Source: Paralvinella palmiformis (taxonomy: Eukaryota > Annelida > Polychaeta > Terebellida > Alvinellidae). From it: 64,000 nucleotides of DNA. The notes beneath the pieces are model-generated. The model did not search any database, was not told where the DNA came from, and saw only the letters and a program-made list of their open reading frames with translations. The stretch is from assembly GCA_025642065.1 (NCBI GenBank), contig JAODUP010000055.1, positions 922,001-986,000 of the forward strand, written 5' to 3'. This document shows, piece by piece, positions 12,501 through 28,028 of this stretch. How positions within the stretch are numbered: the first letter of the stretch is position 1; every line of letters starts with the position of its first letter. Both the position numbers and the translations under genes were made by a program.

Positions 12501-13048
12501 GACTATTTGAACCTGACATTCGAACGCCTAGATTTACTTCATTTGCATGTGTTTATCATTGAAAGGCGCCGATATGATTGACAAGTTGGATTTAGGGAAC
12601 AGCTTACAATGGTCAACAAAGACAATTGCAAGTGCCGTAAAAGAGATTTTGAGGTGACATCTCATTATGATTGCATTCTTAAATAGCCTAAACCGCACGG
12701 GAATTTTAGCGTATTAAACATATTGAGAGATATGCCATTTGCGACTTTATGCATATTTTCCAGATGTTCTCGGGCGCCTCTCATAACTGAAAATATTGGA
12801 AATAGCATTTTGGAAGAAGGTGCGTCTAGAACTACAAATAGTTAACAAACAAAGCAAAACAACGATGCTGATGTTATTTGTAATTAATTATTTCAGTTTA
12901 ACATTTTAAAATATTTCTTTATATACAGCGCAACGGAATTCCGGTAAAACTTTAAATATGGATGTCCTTTGTGATGTGAACAAGCTACCAAGTACAAATA
13001 GAAGAATTTTGTACATATTAATTTTACATATGACACGGTGAGCAGCCC

Positions 13049-13107
<59 letters not shown>

Positions 13108-13376
13108 TGTTAGGGTACATATAAATAGGCAACAGGCACAGAGCATCAACATATCTAAACATCCTTCGAGACCTACCTCCTTCGAGACCTACCTCCACAT
13201 ATCTATACATATGTGCTTATACATCTCTCTCTCTCTCTCTCTCCCCCTCTCTCTGTGTGTGTGTGTGCGTGTGTGTGTGTATGTGTGTGAGTGTGTATAT
13301 ATGTGTGTGTGTGGTGTTTATTTGTTTATTTGATAATGTATGTATATACATATATAAGTGTGCATGTTTGTTGGTG

Positions 13377-13445
<69 letters not shown>

Positions 13446-15804
13446 CCCTCTCTCCCTCTCTCCTCCTCCACCTCTCCTCTTTGATGTGTGGATGTGTGTG
13501 GATGTGTGTGTATGTGCGTGTGTGCGTGTGCGTGCATGCGTGCGTGCGTGTGCATATTCATATTAAGCGGTGTAACCATATTTTATTATTGTGCCAACAA
13601 CTTCAGTTCTGCTATAAACATTCACTGTTAGTTCAGTAATGACACACACCGAAACACTCTAAAGGCCTGCCATATCTCGAATACATCGCTAACGTCGCGC
13701 TCCATCCGGGCCTTTCAACGACCACTGCTCCTATCAGCGACATTTCGTACTGACGAGGCCCGTTACCTCGTGCAAGGCTCCGTTCACCTCACCACGCCGA
13801 GAGATCGATAGCAGTCATGGTATACTCGTTCGCTTCTCAAATCCACATTCTGCGGTGAGGCATCCCAACCGATTTGGTGCTAGCCACCAGGACCGGCTCA
13901 ATATAGCACCGACTATGATCGTCCAGTGATCGTGTGTTCTGAAAGAAACCGGCCATGAATTTGGCATTTCGTGGCGACGTGGCTCGAGGCATTGCGGGAC
14001 ACGAGCAACTCGAATTGAGGATCACAACATAACAGTATTGAAGAAAAGAGCAACGATACCATTGAAGTATGTGATCACCGTATTGGATGCTGCCAATGAC
14101 CAACGCTATCTACCAATATATCGTTATTGGTTTCTTGGTAAAAATAGTGTTTTAACTCCATAATTAAGGAGCACAGAGTAGGTGTAAATAATTCGTATCT
14201 GGTGGAATTCAGGGCGTTTAGCAATGCAACGGTTTCGTTCGAATTTTTATTTCGCCAAATTTGCATAGACCCGATTACAAATCCGGTGGGAAACCTCTGG
14301 AACAATTTAAAACGGATCACTATCGGCTTTTGATCTTCGATTACTGAACTATATAGCCAGCCTTGTGGATATAATTCGCTGATCGGATATTCTGCTTAAA
14401 AGAAATTAATCTCATTCGTTATCTATCAACATTTAGGATAATTGGTAACCAGGCTCTAACCATGATGACTTCATTCGATTTGGGAAAGGCGTTCGGATGT
14501 ATTATGTTCAGAAAGAGAAACCATTATACGACCTACGCCGTCAAGGCATTAATAGACGGTTACCAGGAGGTAAGAGTTGGACAAACGTTGTTCTTGTTAA
14601 TAACAAAGAGGGCGCCTCCGTTGCCTAACTGGTAGCGCGGTTGGCGACCAGATCTCTAGCACCCGGGTTCGAACCCCGACCGGGCTATATCTGAAGGGTG
14701 TTTCGTCTTTCAGTTCGTCTCGTTACCATTGGAGGTCGCTCGGCCCGTTTAGCCTACCTTGCGCGCAAATGTCGCCGTAAAAAAAGCGATGTTCACATTT
14801 TTTTGTTGCTTTTTATAATTACTAAGACACCACTCGTTAATAATTTATTATCTGTCGACGGAGTAAGGATATTTCCTGATGCCGATAAAAAACATTATTC
14901 ATAAACATATCGTACGACGTCTCAACGATAAACATTCGATCATTTTAATACTGCTTATTCAGATATTTCTTCATGCGCCAACTAAAGGTCTGCCATACCA
15001 CGACCCGAAGCTAGTTAGTAATGGGTATCAAATTTTACTAGAAGAATGTGCCGCATCGAAATCGAGCCCCCAACAACACGGATCAGCCACTCTCAATCTG
15101 GTCATAGAGAGTTGTCTGACGGATTATTCAAATGTTCAGGACATCACGGAAGTAAACAGCGAAAGTATGTGTTTTCCATAATAATTTGTGGCCTCGTTTT
15201 TCGGTTGTTCTTGAATGTACACCTAAGCGGCACGTGCTTAAATCCATTCGTTTGTGTGTGTGTTTGTGTGTGTGTGTGTGCGCGTGCGTGTGTGTGTATG
15301 TGCGTGCGTGCGTGCGTGTTACTGATGAGATTAACTGTGCACAATACATCAATATTCAATATGTGGCGTGGCGTGTTTTTACTGAAATATAATTGCTTCG
15401 GTTAAACAAAAAGCGCAGGATGGATGTTTCACTGTTTCACCTTTGGCTGTTGCTTGGCTCATTTAAACACAGATATTTTCTGATATAGATCATTAGCTTT
15501 ATTTGTTAATTTTTTTTAAATATTTCCTATCTAATATTTAGATTATTCTATACTATATGTTCAAATTAGAACACTAGCGGTTCAAATAGGGGACTGGAAT
15601 TTACGGATAATTATGTTTGTTGTAATAAGTCGGAGTAGAATTTATTTTTTGATGTTAATCATCTTTAGCATAAGATTAATATTCTATATTTTTTAACTTT
15701 TCTTCAGTAATCCTTTACTATAACAGAGTCAATTTGATCAAGAAATGTATTAAAGCAGTAGAAGACAGTGGTAAGTGTATGATTTGTGGGGTTATATATA
15801 TATA

Positions 15805-15869
<65 letters not shown>

Positions 15870-16647
15870 TTTGTTTGTTTGTTTTTTTTTTTTGTTGTTC
15901 GGGAGAGTCCACAGGCTGTTGCTTATTCAGCACAGCCTCTATGTTGGAGTGGTTAAACCCCCCCCCCCCCAACCACTCACAGCTAGGGGAGCAGTACGGA
16001 AAGATGGAGCCGAAATACCCTGAGGGTGGTCACTGCCAGAGTGTTTTGCGTCATCAGGGGGTCTTTAACGTCCCCCTTTATTTTAAATAATTCAGTGGAG
16101 ACGGCAGTGTGTTTGTGTGTGTGTATGTGTGTGTTTTATAAAGATATTCAAGGGGCTGGCACAGGTGTTATACTTTTATTTTCAAACAACAATTATAACT
16201 CTAAACTGGTTAAAAATATAGTAATTACCGTTATAATTAGAAAAAAAAAAAATAAAATAAAAAATTACAAAATAATTCAGAAGAGGATAATCTAAATATA
16301 AACAAGAAACTATGATTAAAACAAAACCAGACTTTGTGTCGAACACTACGGCCAAGAAAGATTAAATCTAAAATGGAAAATAAAATATTATACACAGTAT
16401 GAATAATGTATGAATAATATAAACATAAATCAGAATAAATTCAGATACATTCTAATAGCAGGTACAACACAACTCAACCCAATAGCAACGACCGGTTTCG
16501 ATCTATTCAAGTCTTCATCAGGTTGCATAGAATATCTGACATAAAATATGACCTTGGTTGGGACTATTAATAAATCATTAAAATTCGTTTATTATTATTC
16601 TAGAACTTAGTTATATGGATCGAAGTCACAATTAGCCCTCTACACTT

Positions 16648-16701
<54 letters not shown>

Positions 16702-16934
16702 TAGAGTGGGCATATCTTAACACACAGGGTATTTCTTATCTTCATAGGAATATATGAACCATTCATATACTTAAAGGAGGGGAATAAAGAAGAGGTAGTT
16801 AAGCTTATGAATTTTGGACTGAGTAAGTACTGAAATTAAAACTTTCGCGTATAAAATAAATATGCAAGTACAGTCACACACGCACAGTCACGCGCACGCA
16901 CGCACAACACACACACACACACACACACACAAGA

Positions 16935-16978
<44 letters not shown>

Positions 16979-17425
16979 CATTATTAACTCATAAATATAC
17001 AGCACATACTAACTTATTTGATCAATGAACTGTTGTTATTTTTTATTTTCATAAGATCCACTCAAATTGCAAAATATTGATTTAGATCCGAACGGAGCAT
17101 GGGATCTTGAGACGATAACTACTGCCATAAAATGTTGTTTAAGGTATTCGTTTGATTTGGAAAACAATGACATGAATTAATACTGGCATTATTTCAAAAC
17201 ACAATTTACATTACGATCTCAGAAGAAAACAAACTTAAAGATTCTTTAAGTATTTTGTACTATTTGTCTATTTGCAGAGGGCTTCGTCAACCTTTGATAA
17301 CTATTCCAGTTGACTGTCATTTGGATTCAGAAAGTATGATTACTTGATTAAAGAAAATATATATATCTCTCTCTCTCTCTCTCTCTCTTTTTCTATATAT
17401 ATATTATATATTATATATATATTAT

Positions 17426-17478
<53 letters not shown>

Positions 17479-17635
17479 GCAATTCATTATATTTCATAAC
17501 ATATTTCATAACACATATATTTATTTTATTAGTTTGATACAGGGAAATTGGAACCTGGCGATTTATTTTTCATAAAACAAGCTATTATTAAAGAACATTT
17601 TGACCTACTGAAAACTGTTATTATCATCTTAAAGG

Positions 17636-17700
<65 letters not shown>

Positions 17701-17733
17701 GCATACATGTATATATCCATGCAACATAATACA

Positions 17734-17767
<34 letters not shown>

Positions 17768-20700
17768 CATACATACATAATACATACACATACATAAAGT
17801 TCTTGTTTGAATAGACACAAGAATGTTTAGTCCAAAAATTAATTATTATACTTGAACAATGGCACACACATACATTAAGTATTAATTATTCTAAGGTTTT
17901 CTAATATTTTCTTTTCTTGGTGGTCGTAAAATTAACGATAATCGTTCTTGTCAATAAAGGGTGGTGGGTGAAAGAGATAAAAATCTTACAAGTGCAGCTC
18001 AACTGGCAGCTACATTTTGTCCGGCGCTGATTAGATTGGAAGACATACATACGAAGCTTTATCAAGGAATAGAAATCGTAAAATTATTAATAGACAATTA
18101 TAATCAGGTACGTCAGCGTGAAAATAGCATCGTAATTAGCAAATTTCCATTTTACGCCAACCAGGCCTCGTCAAAATATGTGGCAATAATATTTGTTTGT
18201 GTCATGTTTAGTTATTTATAGCAAAAGAATTAGCAGATAAGTCTGATCCAGAAGATGATAGACCTCCGGAAAATAAAAAAGTGATAGCAGATAAAACGGA
18301 ACAGGAAATTCAAGGTTAACATTTAGTTTATAAGTTGACAGAATAGTGAAAATAGAGTATTTCAGAGACAAATGGAACATGTTATAGTGTCGTATCAGAC
18401 AGGTTAGTCATGTATGTTGTTAAATGTCTTGTCATCGTATAGTGTCGTATCAGACAGGTTAGTCATGTAAGGTTTACTGTCTGGTCATCGTATAGTGTCG
18501 TATCAGACAGGTTAGTCATGTATGTTGTTAAATGTCTTGTCATCGTATAGTGTCGTATCAGACAGGTTAGTCATGTAAGTTTACTGTCTGGTCATCGTAT
18601 AGTGTCGTATCAGACAGGTTAGTCATGTATGTTGTTAAATGTCTTGTCATCGTATAGTGTGGTATCAGACAGGTAAGTCATGTAAGTTTACTGTCTGGTC
18701 ATCGTATAGTGTCGTATCAGACAGGTTAGTCATGTATGTTGTTAAATGTCTTGTCATCGTATAGTGTCGTATCAGACAGGTTAGTCATGTAAGTTTACTG
18801 TCTGGTCATCTTGTAGTGCTGTATCAGACAGGTTAGTCATGTAAGTTTACTGTCTGGTCATCGTATAGTGTCGTATCAGACAGATTAGTCATGTAAGTTT
18901 ACTGTCTGGTTATCTTGTAGTGCTGTATCAGACAGGTTAGTCATGTAAGTTTACTGTCTGGTCATCGTATAGTATCGTATCAGACAGGTTAGTCATGTAA
19001 GTTTACTGTCTGGTCATCTTGTAGTGCTGTATCAGACAGGTTAGTCATGTAAGTTTACTGTCTGGTCATCTTGTAGTGCTGTATCAGACAGGTTAGTCAT
19101 GTATGTTTACTGTCTGGTTATCTTGTAGTGCTGTATCAGACAGGTTAGTCATGTAAGTTTACTGTCTCGTCATCGTTTAGTGTCGTATCAGACAGGTTAG
19201 TCATGTAAGTTTACTGTCTGGTTATCTTGTAGTGCTGTATCAGACAGGTTAGTCATGTAAGTTTACTGTCTGGTCATCTTGTAGTGCTGTATCAGACAGG
19301 TTAGTCATGTAAGTTTACTGTCTGGTCATCTTGTAGTGCTGTATCAGACAGGTTAGTCATGTAAGTTTACTGTCTGGTTATCTTGTAGTGCTGTATCAGA
19401 CAGGTTAGTCATGTATGTTTACTGTCTGGTTATCTTGTAGTGTTGTATCAGACAGGTTAGTCATGTATGTTTACTGTCTGGTTATTTTGTAGTGCTGTAT
19501 CAGACAGGTTAGTCATGTAAGTTTACTGTCTCGTCATCGTTTAGTGTCGTATCAGACAGGTTAGTCATGTAAGTTTACTGTCTGGTTATCTTGTAGTGCT
19601 GTATCAGACAGGTTAGTCATGTAAGTTTACTGTCTGGTCATCTTGTAGTGCTGTATCAGGTTCGTATTGTTCGTAGAATGAACGTATTCTTAAACACCAA
19701 AGTTCTCTTCCTGATTTGAGTGATTATTTTGTTACTTACCAGCCAATGTCCTTGTTTGGATATTAATTGGTAACACAGCATACTAACTACGATATATCGT
19801 AACCTTTCTATCGACGAATTGGTAACACAGCATACTAACTACGATATATCGTAACCTTTCTATCGACGACCTGATTTGGGCACTTTAAATCGAGTAATTT
19901 CGGCCTTCAGCTTAACAATTGGATTATGTTCAAATATTGAGGTTCTCTCCGGTTTTCTCTCTCTATCTTCTTTTTTCGTCTGTTAGATATCTTCATTGAT
20001 TCACGTTTACTCGCATTTTTAAGTCTGTGTATGACGGAAATCGAAGAACACAGTGAGTACGCTTCACGGCCAGTATTTTAGTTAGCATTTAATCGGTAGT
20101 GTGTGTGTGTATTTTTGTGCGTGCTCTCGCGCGCGCATATGTGGGCGCGCGCATGTGAACTTGCGCGTTATCCAAAACCTAACAAAATTATATTTCAGGA
20201 TTTTGTGATTCCGATTTGTACAGATTGGACGACGTTGACTTAGACAAAATGGTAGCGCTTATAGACGAGGGATTAGGTAACTACACTTAGCGACTAAAAT
20301 GGCGTTATTTGTGATGCTAATTAGTTTTATATTAATGTTGTTGTTGTTGTTGTTGTTGTTAAGCCGCTATGCGGTGCCGTAGCCAATTGAAGTATGCACA
20401 TTGTTCGTAAATTCCAGACATTTAACGGCTTCATTTCAAAGCCTGACCAATCCTTCTGCTAATATTTTCAAGATTATTACGATTGTTCTTGCAGACTCGA
20501 CGAGGATTGGAAAATTGGATTTAAGTGAGAGGAGGAAATGGCCAACTGCACTTATTACAAGTACAATAAAACACCTGGTCGGGTAAACACCTTTATTAAT
20601 AATACGGAGTAATCGTCACTTTGTGACACTGTCACAATACAGATAGTAAATCATTACAAATCCTGTAACAGCTATAGATCTATATCTAATCTATATTTAA

Positions 20701-21554
20701 TATCTAAAGTATTAGAAAAAGTCCTATCCTGTCGTTTGAACGTTCACTTAAACTGTAATCACTTGTCTAGTGTTTTTCAGTCTGCTTACAAACAATTTCA
20801 CTCTACAGAAACCGCTCTATTAAAAGTTTATAATGACATATCATTAAACATGGACACAGGAAAGGTTACAGCACTAACACGTTTAGAGTTATCTGCAGCT
20901 TTTGAGACCATTGACTAGTCTGTTCTTCTAGATTGCCTTTCTGATTGATCAGACTTGCTTATCCTTCCTAAGTTTCTACTCCTTCTGATCATTTGTTAAT
21001 GAACTTTGCATCGTACCCGGGGCTATGCGTTTGTCCAACCTCTGTACTAGGTGACCCCTGTACTAGGTGCACCACTGAGTTCGATTCTTTTCGATAATAT
21101 TGGCCCTATAGAAGTTTTGCAATTATTATTATTTATTATAATCCAATTTAAAAATCGCATGCAACGTCTTCTCGAAACAACACTCAGTGAAGTAGATGTT
21201 TTTGAAGGTAAAATATCAAATATTATATAATTATTATGTAACGTTTACCAATTTACAGGCTTACGGTGAAGCTTCTGGTATTTTTGACGAATACCCAGGA
21301 AATGCGGCTGACAATAGGTACGTTTATTATTATTATTATAATTATTATTATTATTATTATTATTATCTTTCATTGTGAATAAGTGTAAAGATTCTGCTTT
21401 GTTTTAGAGTCATCTATTTTTATTGAAAACCTCAGGAATGACGTACATCAAATACCCGACATCAACTATCAGCTCCTGAATCTTTTCATTGGGCATCTGG
21501 AAAAGTAAACTGTGTGTGTGTGTCTGTTTGTTTGTGTTTGTTTGTGACACACAG

Positions 21555-21637
<83 letters not shown>

Positions 21638-21682
21638 ATTATTGATAAAGACCAATATATTAATTATCTATTACTATATACT

Positions 21683-21716
<34 letters not shown>

Positions 21717-24409
21717 TTGTGTGTGTCCGTGTGTGTCCTTACGCGTGCGCGCACGCTGGGGCAATGCGATTAACACACAGAATATTATGGTTTTGTTATT
21801 TCCCCTTCACACGTTGTACTGTTTTGTAGGCTAACCATCGATTTAAAATCAGTTCAATTGAATGAAATTGCTGCAATATTTTCGCACGCTATACTGAATA
21901 ATCGGGGGATAAAGGTGGATTCACCGGATATGGAGGAAAGCGTACTCACTGAACTGATAAAAAAATTCGTATTGTATCGAAAACAGGTAGGGACAATATA
22001 GATGTTGTAAGAAAATCCAGCGTAATAAGAATGCTTCTAGTGAATTATTCGGTTAATTTGGGTGCGCATGTGGTGTAAAATGGGTAATGGTATTTTGAGA
22101 AACTCCCCAATGACAACTATTGGATAATTTAACTTTTATGCCGGTTTGTTTACTTGTATTTAGATATTTACAAGATATCCTACCAATGGCTCGGAGGTGG
22201 ATAGACCTGAATTGAAGAACGTTTGCTCGGTGCAATAAATGTTTATTGAATTGTTTGTTTATTTTCAGTACGTATTCGCAGAACATTTTTTTTTGGTGGA
22301 AACAACATTATTCTTAATTTCAAGCGTATACTCTATCCCGTCCCATTTAGCGAACCGTGTGCACAAGCAGGCCACAAAAGAGCAACATTTAGTATTTTAT
22401 TTTCAACCATGTAATCTGCATAAATTTAGTTTTGTCAGCGAGAAGCAATCGTCTCATTTATTAATTAATTGAATGATTGACAAGTTACCTGGTTGGCTTA
22501 TTGGTTATTGCTTAATCAATCAATTGGTCGATCGATTGATTGATTGACTGACGGACTATTTTAATGACTTCACTCACACATGCACACGTTAATATAAACC
22601 AATGTGTTTATTATTCCAAGATCAGTTAACTATATAACAAAATTCTGTGCGCAATCCATTCCACTGATGATAACAACAACAACAATTATATACTCTCAAA
22701 GCCATATTTTTAAAAGTCCATCATTAATGAAACGATTATATGGATCAATATCAACAAACTGTAGGTTTTATTTGAAAGGAGCTCTAACTTTATTTATTTA
22801 GTTTCGATAAACATATTGAAATGTAAATAGTAAAGTTGTTTTCGTGAAAGGTTTTTCGAAACAATCCCGCAGAGAACATCACGTAGTCTATACACATTTT
22901 GCAATGCATTATTACCTAAAAGAACCAGTCATGCTACAAACAAATCGATCTTCTTCCATAGACATGTTCATATCTTTTCTTTGTTCAGTATCAATAATCG
23001 ACATATCGATCGTATGAGATGGGTAGAGAGTGTTTTTTTTTTGTGTGTGTGTGTGGAAATTCCTAGTACTAAATATCGCCTTTGTTCACAAGACAATATT
23101 TTCGTTTCTATAGATATATGAAAACAGGTACAGGACTTTTTATTGTCAATATTTTATTGTTTTCATTTCGTGTTTCAATTTTTATCAATACATTTGTAAA
23201 TTAGCCATCAATAAAACGTACCTTTCATCGTGTAACCGTAGTGTTTTCCGTGTTTTTTTTCGGGTAATAGCTAACTGGATAATGGTGAGAATTATTTTGT
23301 TCTCAAATCAAATTTGGTTGACGTGTTGCGAATATTTGTGCCGTCTGACGCACGTCAGAGATACGAGCAATTTGCACATTAACAAGCACATGTACGTGTA
23401 CATTAAAATAGTTGAAATACACCGTTGGGAGATCGTGTCGTCAGAACCTTGCCATATTTATAGATGTTTACGCTAATCTCTATTACGATTAAACATCATC
23501 CCACCCACCCCAAATATGATCAAAGCTAAAAGGGCGTCTCCATGACGTAACTAGTATCGCGGTTGGCCACAAATCTATAGCGCCTGGGTTCCATTCGCCG
23601 CTGGGCTATATCGGAAGGGTGTTTCATCTTTCACTTCGCCTCATTACCATTGGAGGTTGCTCAGCCCAGTTAGCCTACCGTATGCATAACAGTGGCTGTA
23701 AAACAGCAACATTGACATTTTTACTGAAGTAATTTCGACAAGATTCCTGCTAGTCAGTATGCAGGAGAACATCAAAACGTAGCTTGTTTACAGGAGTTTC
23801 AGGAATGCGAAAGTTTGATGCTGCTCTATATCTCTTTAAAATAGCATCTTCATTTGAAACTGTATGGATCGGTCAGTTCGGTAGTGAGTGATAAGATGGG
23901 GTCTAGTAATATGTAAATAAACAACACTCTGATAAACACCCAGCGAGTGCACTAAAGTTGCTTATTTGAAGCCAACAATGGGTGACATGTACTGCCGGTA
24001 CGTAATACGCATTATGGCCATTGCAGATTGAAGACATTGCAATATAAATACATATATCAGCCAAACAGGATGAGATAAGTTGGTGTTTTGCTCTCTGTAG
24101 CCATTATATACATAACCATGGGTACATATTGGTGATAATATATTGCTAGTTTTTATCGTCGATTAAATCCATCTTTTCTAGAATGTTTAAAACATTTAAA
24201 ACAAAATGAATTGGAATTTAAAAATTTTGAATTGGAATTGAGAAATTTTGAATTGGAATTGGGAAATTTTGAATTGGAATTGGGAAATTTTGAATTTGAA
24301 GTTTCCTACAAAAAAAATAAATCCAAAAATTAATATACCATTTTTACAATGTTAACACTTATATGTGGTGTTACCAATATACTGGAACCATAATGATCCA
24401 GAGCTTTGG

Positions 24410-24445
<36 letters not shown>

Positions 24446-25797
24446 ATATGCACACCGACTGTGGCACCCCAAGTGAGCATTTAACCAATTAAAATGGTCT
24501 GGATATCATAGGCTTCGCCCCCACTGTGACACCACCAAATAGCACACCTGTAATCTATATAGAGATATTGCTATTTAGGAATTAATTAATTTTATCATCT
24601 CACCGGGAATGCCAATCTGGAGCCAAAGTTTGCCCCTGCTCTCCTCAAACTGTGACTATTATAGCCTGTCCCCCAGACCTAACTGTTTAATAACCATTTG
24701 AGAGATTTTGTAATGTCATTGGTTTAGTACCCAGCAGGGTGGTGAAAGTAACTACAGGATCTGACCCCTGCTGGGCGGAGCTAAGCAAATACATTCGTTT
24801 CGAGGTTCCAACTGGGCAGTGGAATATAAACACACCTTTGATAATTAGAAAATATACTCTTACATGGGGAAGTACCCAAGACTATGATCCACCACGTGAT
24901 ATAATACTTATGTAGCTAAAAGCGCCTTGTGGTTAGGCTTGCGCTAATGTTGACACTTACATGTACTATTACCAATATACTGGAACGAAATTGATGGTTT
25001 TGGTTTTGTTGTTCGGGGAGAATCCCCAGGCTGTCGCTTAATCAGCACAGCCTCTATGTTGGAGTGGTTGAGAAACCTCCTCCCCCACCACTCACAGGGG
25101 AGCAGTATGGAAAGATGGAGCCGAAATACCCTGAGGGTGGTCACTGCCAGAGTGTTTTACGTCCTCAGGGGGGTTTTTAACGTCCCCCTTTATTTTAAAT
25201 AATTCAGTGGAGACGGCAGCGCCATTTAACGTGGTCAGCCACCCACGATGTAGTGAACCGAGAAATTAATCCCTGGAAAAGTTTCGACCTCTTACGGGGT
25301 TCGAACCTGCGACCATTGGCACCAAGTGCCGGGTGCTTAACCACTAGGCCACCGGAGCTCACTAAAACGAAATTGATCCATAACTTTGTATATATATAAT
25401 ATGCACATTGACTGTGACACCGCACATGTGCATTTAACCAATTAAAATGGTCTGGATAATGAGCTCCACCCACAACACGGTGACACCACCACATAGCATG
25501 CCTGTAATCTATATAGAGATATTGCTATTTAGGAATTTACCCCCGTTCAATGCTTAGAACAGGTAAAATTCAATTAAATCCACAAATTAATTTAACATTT
25601 AATTGAGAAATATTTCTTCCATGACATTCATACTTGGAATATAAACTACTCAGAGTATGTAGTCCAAGTAGGTACTCGGAGTATCTACTCATGGTAAAAA
25701 ATATTAGGCAAAAAAGAGTCGGAAAAAAACGGAATTGGAATTAAAAAGTTTGGAATTGAAATTGAATTGGAATTGATAAATTTGAGGTGGAATTGAC

Positions 25798-25844
<47 letters not shown>

Positions 25845-26128
25845 AAAGCTAGGGTTTATGCTGCATAATAATCTAGGAATGGAGAAGGAGATGACTTTTA
25901 TATGTAAGTGTTGTTATTATCAGATTAGAAATATAGGACTATTATAGAATTATTAGAAATGCAACACTTTAGCACAATCATTTTCTCAACTGAACTATGG
26001 CAAGGCATTGTTATATAATATAACTTTCCCTCTTCCTGTCTCTCCTTCTACCTCGCTCTCCCTCTCTACCTCCTTTCCTCTATCCCTCTCTACCTCCTTT
26101 TCTCTCTCCCTCCATCCCTCTCTCTCGT

Positions 26129-26166
<38 letters not shown>

Positions 26167-27995
26167 CTCTCTCTCTCTTACAAACAGTCTATAGCAAGTG
26201 CAGAACTGTGCTGCACGTCTAGTGACATGCACTCGTACAAATGAAACATACAGCACTAGTTTTGTTCCAACTGCACAGACTTCCCTTACGTTTCAGAACA
26301 CCATACAATGTCATATTTCACACATTCAAAGTACTGAGTAGAACAGCACCACTGTATCTAAGCGATCTGATCCAAATGTATATACCACTGAGACTGCCCG
26401 ATCTGAGTCCTGTTCACTTTTGACGGCGCCAAAATGCCATACAACAATGTACAGAGATAAATCTTTCTGAGCATCAGTTCATAGGCCGTGGAATTAGCTG
26501 CCAAATCATATTAAACTTGCACCAAGTAAAGAAATACTTTGTAAGATTCTAAAAACACTTCTTTTAATTAGGTTGTTTAAATCATGTTCTAAGCTCATAC
26601 AACACAAACACATTTTCTTCACAGACTGGTTTAAACATTATAATTATGTTTTAAATGTAAAGTTTTTTAAGTTGAATACGGTGCTATATAAAATACTGTT
26701 ATTATTATTATTATTATTAAATAAAGCTAAATTTGGTAAAGTTCTTAAAGCTGATATTCCATATACGCGGTATGCTGCATGCGGGCGGATACGGCAAAAA
26801 TGGAACAGCATGTAAACAGACGTGCTCGATTCCATATGTCCGGATACGACATGGGATTTGTCCTGCGGCTGCGTACCGATGCCGATACGGCAAACTGAAT
26901 CGCTCCATGTAGCGAATCGTACTGCAAAAAATTAAAACCGGACGGGGGAGTCCAGAATATGACGTCAGGGGCAGGTGTTTCCCAAAAAAATTGGCCTGAT
27001 TTAGATTATCTGGTCAACCTGAAGTATTGTTCGAATTTCTCCACATCAAATTGTAGTTCAAAACTTCAGCATATTACTGAATAAGCATTCTAAGGTTGTA
27101 ACAACAGGATACTGTTTTAATAATAATTTAATAAGTATTTTTTTGAATTTAGATCTATAATGTGTAAAATTTGTTTGGGGGGAGTAACTGACCCCCCTCT
27201 ACACAAACACACGCCCGTTGTTTTTTTCTTTGCTATCTATATTTCTGATGTATTTCCATATTTTAGCATGACACACTGAAAACGCATGGGAACGCACGTA
27301 TATATGGAATCACACAAATCGCATGCTGGATACGGCATCCCGCATCACGCATATACTTATTTAATTTATGCGCTTTTTAAGGTGTGCCTGAATTTTTTTT
27401 ATCCGAAACATTCTTTGATCGCATCAACATTACGTAAAGAAATTATGTTTGCATGTTGCTCCTCTGTGTTCTGATACGTGTAGTCGCCCGAAACTTGAAA
27501 GTACCCAAAGAGATACACGTTCACATCCTTGTTCGCTTCTTTGACAGAAACCGATCGATGTTTGTTTAAAATGATTCTCGACGGATGTAATTAACCGCCG
27601 GCTGTTTGTTTATTTTACATATTGTAATTATTCAACTGTCCCGGTCGCGTTTCTTATCCGTGATTGGACGAGTTGGGCGTGAACGGTTTTATTTTGAATT
27701 ACGAATTAGTATTTTATCTTTCGCGCCAAAGTGTACCTTAACCAGTTCATCTTCAATTAAATTTGTGCCTACGTTGCTTTGTTTCGAGTGTACATTTTGT
27801 GTCGTGTTATTTTGTTATTTGTGTAATGAAAAGGCCGCCTGGAGACGAGTGCTGTGCTAATTATTCCCAAGAAGGAGATCCTTTTCCATCTGTATGAACG
27901 ACAGGACTTGGTTGCAATATAGCAATAGCACGACAGTAAGTAAAACACAACGCAGATATGCATGAATGGATTTGTTGGAACACACACACGGGGTG

Positions 27996-28028
<33 letters not shown>

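Noticed and set aside
14016..14070. Candidate fifth exon of RhoGAP repeat 1 ([13 protein letters not shown])
   Set aside because: A better exon with correct phases and the LPxxN...L motif was found at 12929-13037.
13837..14320. Two minus-strand open frames (81-88 codons)
   Set aside because: No family resemblance, and they lie in an intron; the plus strand gives the only weak transposase-like hint.
14606..14690. Possible tRNA gene (A-box and B-box)
   Set aside because: The tRNA-like head continues into the SINE family 1 body, and the acceptor stem does not close; the same applies to copies at 23533, 32309 and 36408.
18385..19662. CRISPR-like array
   Set aside because: Units are contiguous with no unique spacers, in a eukaryotic intron; it is a minisatellite.
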